NCBI GenBank assembly: GCA_000934455.1
Contig: KN888029.1
Coordinates: forward strand, 20,483-64,750
DNA from: Apostichopus parvimensis
Lineage: Eukaryota; Echinodermata; Holothuroidea; Aspidochirotida; Stichopodidae
Reading direction: 5' to 3'
Length of the DNA stretch: 44,268 bases
Under the pieces are notes generated by a model that had not been told where the DNA came from, made no database searches, and saw nothing but the letters and a program-made list of their open reading frames with translations. Every line of letters starts with the position of its first letter. Position 1 is the first letter of the stretch. Made by a program: the position numbers and the translations under genes. Below, piece by piece: positions 43,275 to 44,268 of this stretch.

Positions 43275-43745
43275 TTTTAAATATTTCATATTTGGACATC
43301 TGGTGACCCCACTCAAAACAATAAGGTTCTTGTACTCGTTATAAGAAAGACACATGCCACAGGAGAGCAAAACAAATGTTCCTATTTGGAGATATCGTTT
43401 TTAAATGGATTTCAAGTTTGATGACCTTAAATGAACTCTAACCTAAATCAAATTGTGTAAGACTTCACTCTACATAAGGCTCTTCTACCATACATACATG
43501 GGCTGCAGTGATGTTCAAGTTCTGGAGATACAGCGTGATTGAGCTTTTTCACATTTTGCCCTCTGCTGACCCCAAATGACCTTTGACCGCCACCCAAACC
43601 AATAAGGTTCTTGTACTAATTATTAATCGTTATTAATAATTAACTACCAATCTTAAGATGTCGTGTTTACAAGCTAGAGTGTCACATAAACATGCGCGCG
43701 CACCCAACTTGACTGCAGAGGTTACTTGCCGCCTGCCTAAGGCAT
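43275..43745 (+). repeat. Dispersed repeat with nuclear-receptor-like motifs, copies 4 and 5
   Basis: One unit (from 43275) has GGTGACCCCACTC, CAATAAGGTTCTTGTACT and a partly decayed remainder. A second (from 43552) has TTTGCCCTCTGCTGACCCC, TGACCTTTGACC (43577-43588), CAATAAGGTTCTTGTACT again, then GTGTTTACAAG and GTGTCACATAAACATG. The word order is the same as at 36240 and 37757. Confidence 0.65.
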
Positions 43746-44268
43746 GTTATCAAAAATTGGATTTTAAGTCAAGTGGAACTTTTATGGTCCTGATGGGGTC
43801 TTTCTGTCAGGTTTCATGAAGTTGTAAGGTCTTACCAAGTTAAAGATGTCCTTGACTTTCTTGGTCAGTTTTATGGAGATTGCAGGTGGATGTGTCAACC
43901 AAATTTGATGTCCTATGGGACGGACCGGTTTTCGTGTTCGTTTTACGCCCACATTTCAACGTTTTTTTTCACATCAAGTATATAACAAAAACAAATTACA
44001 CAAGTACGCATAGGCGTACGGGACCATTTCAGTTTGGGGGGGCAGAACTTTTTGTGCCCGAAAGTTCACGTGACACTATCTAAGCGGAGCGCCACCATCG
44101 GTTGGCGCGTAGCGTACAAGAAAATTTTTGGCAAATAATGCCTCTCAGATTGCCGGAAACGGCACTTTTGAGGCCTTGCAAGTTGCATCTAAACATTCTT
44201 TATTTTATAATCTCACGTTTTAGAAATTTACACTTCCCCAAAAATTTGGTAAATTAGAAGAAGAAAAA
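43746..44268. repeat. Probable repeat sequence at window end
   Basis: This contains GTACGCATAGGCGTACGGG, an oligo-G stretch, and a mirror-like GAGCGCCACC...GGTTGGCGCG segment near 44089-44108, followed by AT-rich DNA. This composition resembles common invertebrate interspersed repeats. No second copy lies in the window to confirm it. Confidence 0.35.

Overview
This is AT-rich animal genomic DNA. It has short exons with GT-AG introns, tRNA-derived SINEs, several decayed non-LTR retrotransposons, microsatellites and one 107-base assembly gap (18818-18924). The transposon mix (L1-superfamily Tx1-like and CR1-like LINEs, a CORE/MIR-like SINE) and the conserved genes fit a marine invertebrate, possibly an echinoderm. 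The species cannot be fixed from the sequence alone.

Three host genes can be built exon by exon. (1) 2149-7968, plus strand: APIP, the methylthioribulose-1-phosphate dehydratase of the methionine salvage pathway. It has seven exons and every known active-site residue. Introns 4 and 5 region holds decayed tandem copies of exons 4 and 5. (2) 13728-19261, plus strand: a four-exon gene for a 63-residue secreted peptide with a single eight-cysteine, somatomedin-B-like domain. It lies behind a tandemly duplicated 138-bp promoter module with TATA, CCAAT, CRE-like and NRF1-like sites, and a 5'-truncated antisense L1-like LINE sits in its first intron. (3) 32153-42426, minus strand: a gene with at least six exons, 5' end not found. 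Its 2.4-kb last exon encodes a NERD-like (PD-(D/E)XK-type) nuclease domain joined to a superfamily-1 helicase-like P-loop NTPase. This is the most unusual gene here; in prokaryotes similar nuclease-helicase fusions act in anti-phage defence.

The rest is mobile-element and intergenic sequence. Two decayed Tx1-like LINE copies lie head to tail at 23.1-27.2 kb. At least seven further 3'-tail fragments of the same family are spread over the window, several with recognisable target-site duplications. There are also an L1-like LINE (14.4-17.3 kb, minus), a CR1-like LINE tail (36.9-37.6 kb, minus), three copies of one tRNA-derived SINE, two other SINEs, a MITE, a long foldback, and a dispersed repeat carrying nuclear-receptor-like TGACCTTTGACC motifs.

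Layout: 0-2.1 kb MITE and SINE pair; 2.1-8 kb APIP; 8-13.4 kb intergenic with a SINE, LINE tails and a foldback; 13.4-19.3 kb secreted-peptide gene; 19.3-23.1 kb intergenic; 23.1-27.5 kb Tx1-like LINEs and a CORE-like SINE; 27.5-32.1 kb intergenic; 32.1-42.4 kb NERD-helicase gene with LINE-filled introns; 42.4-44.3 kb repeats. The three genes share no evident pathway.
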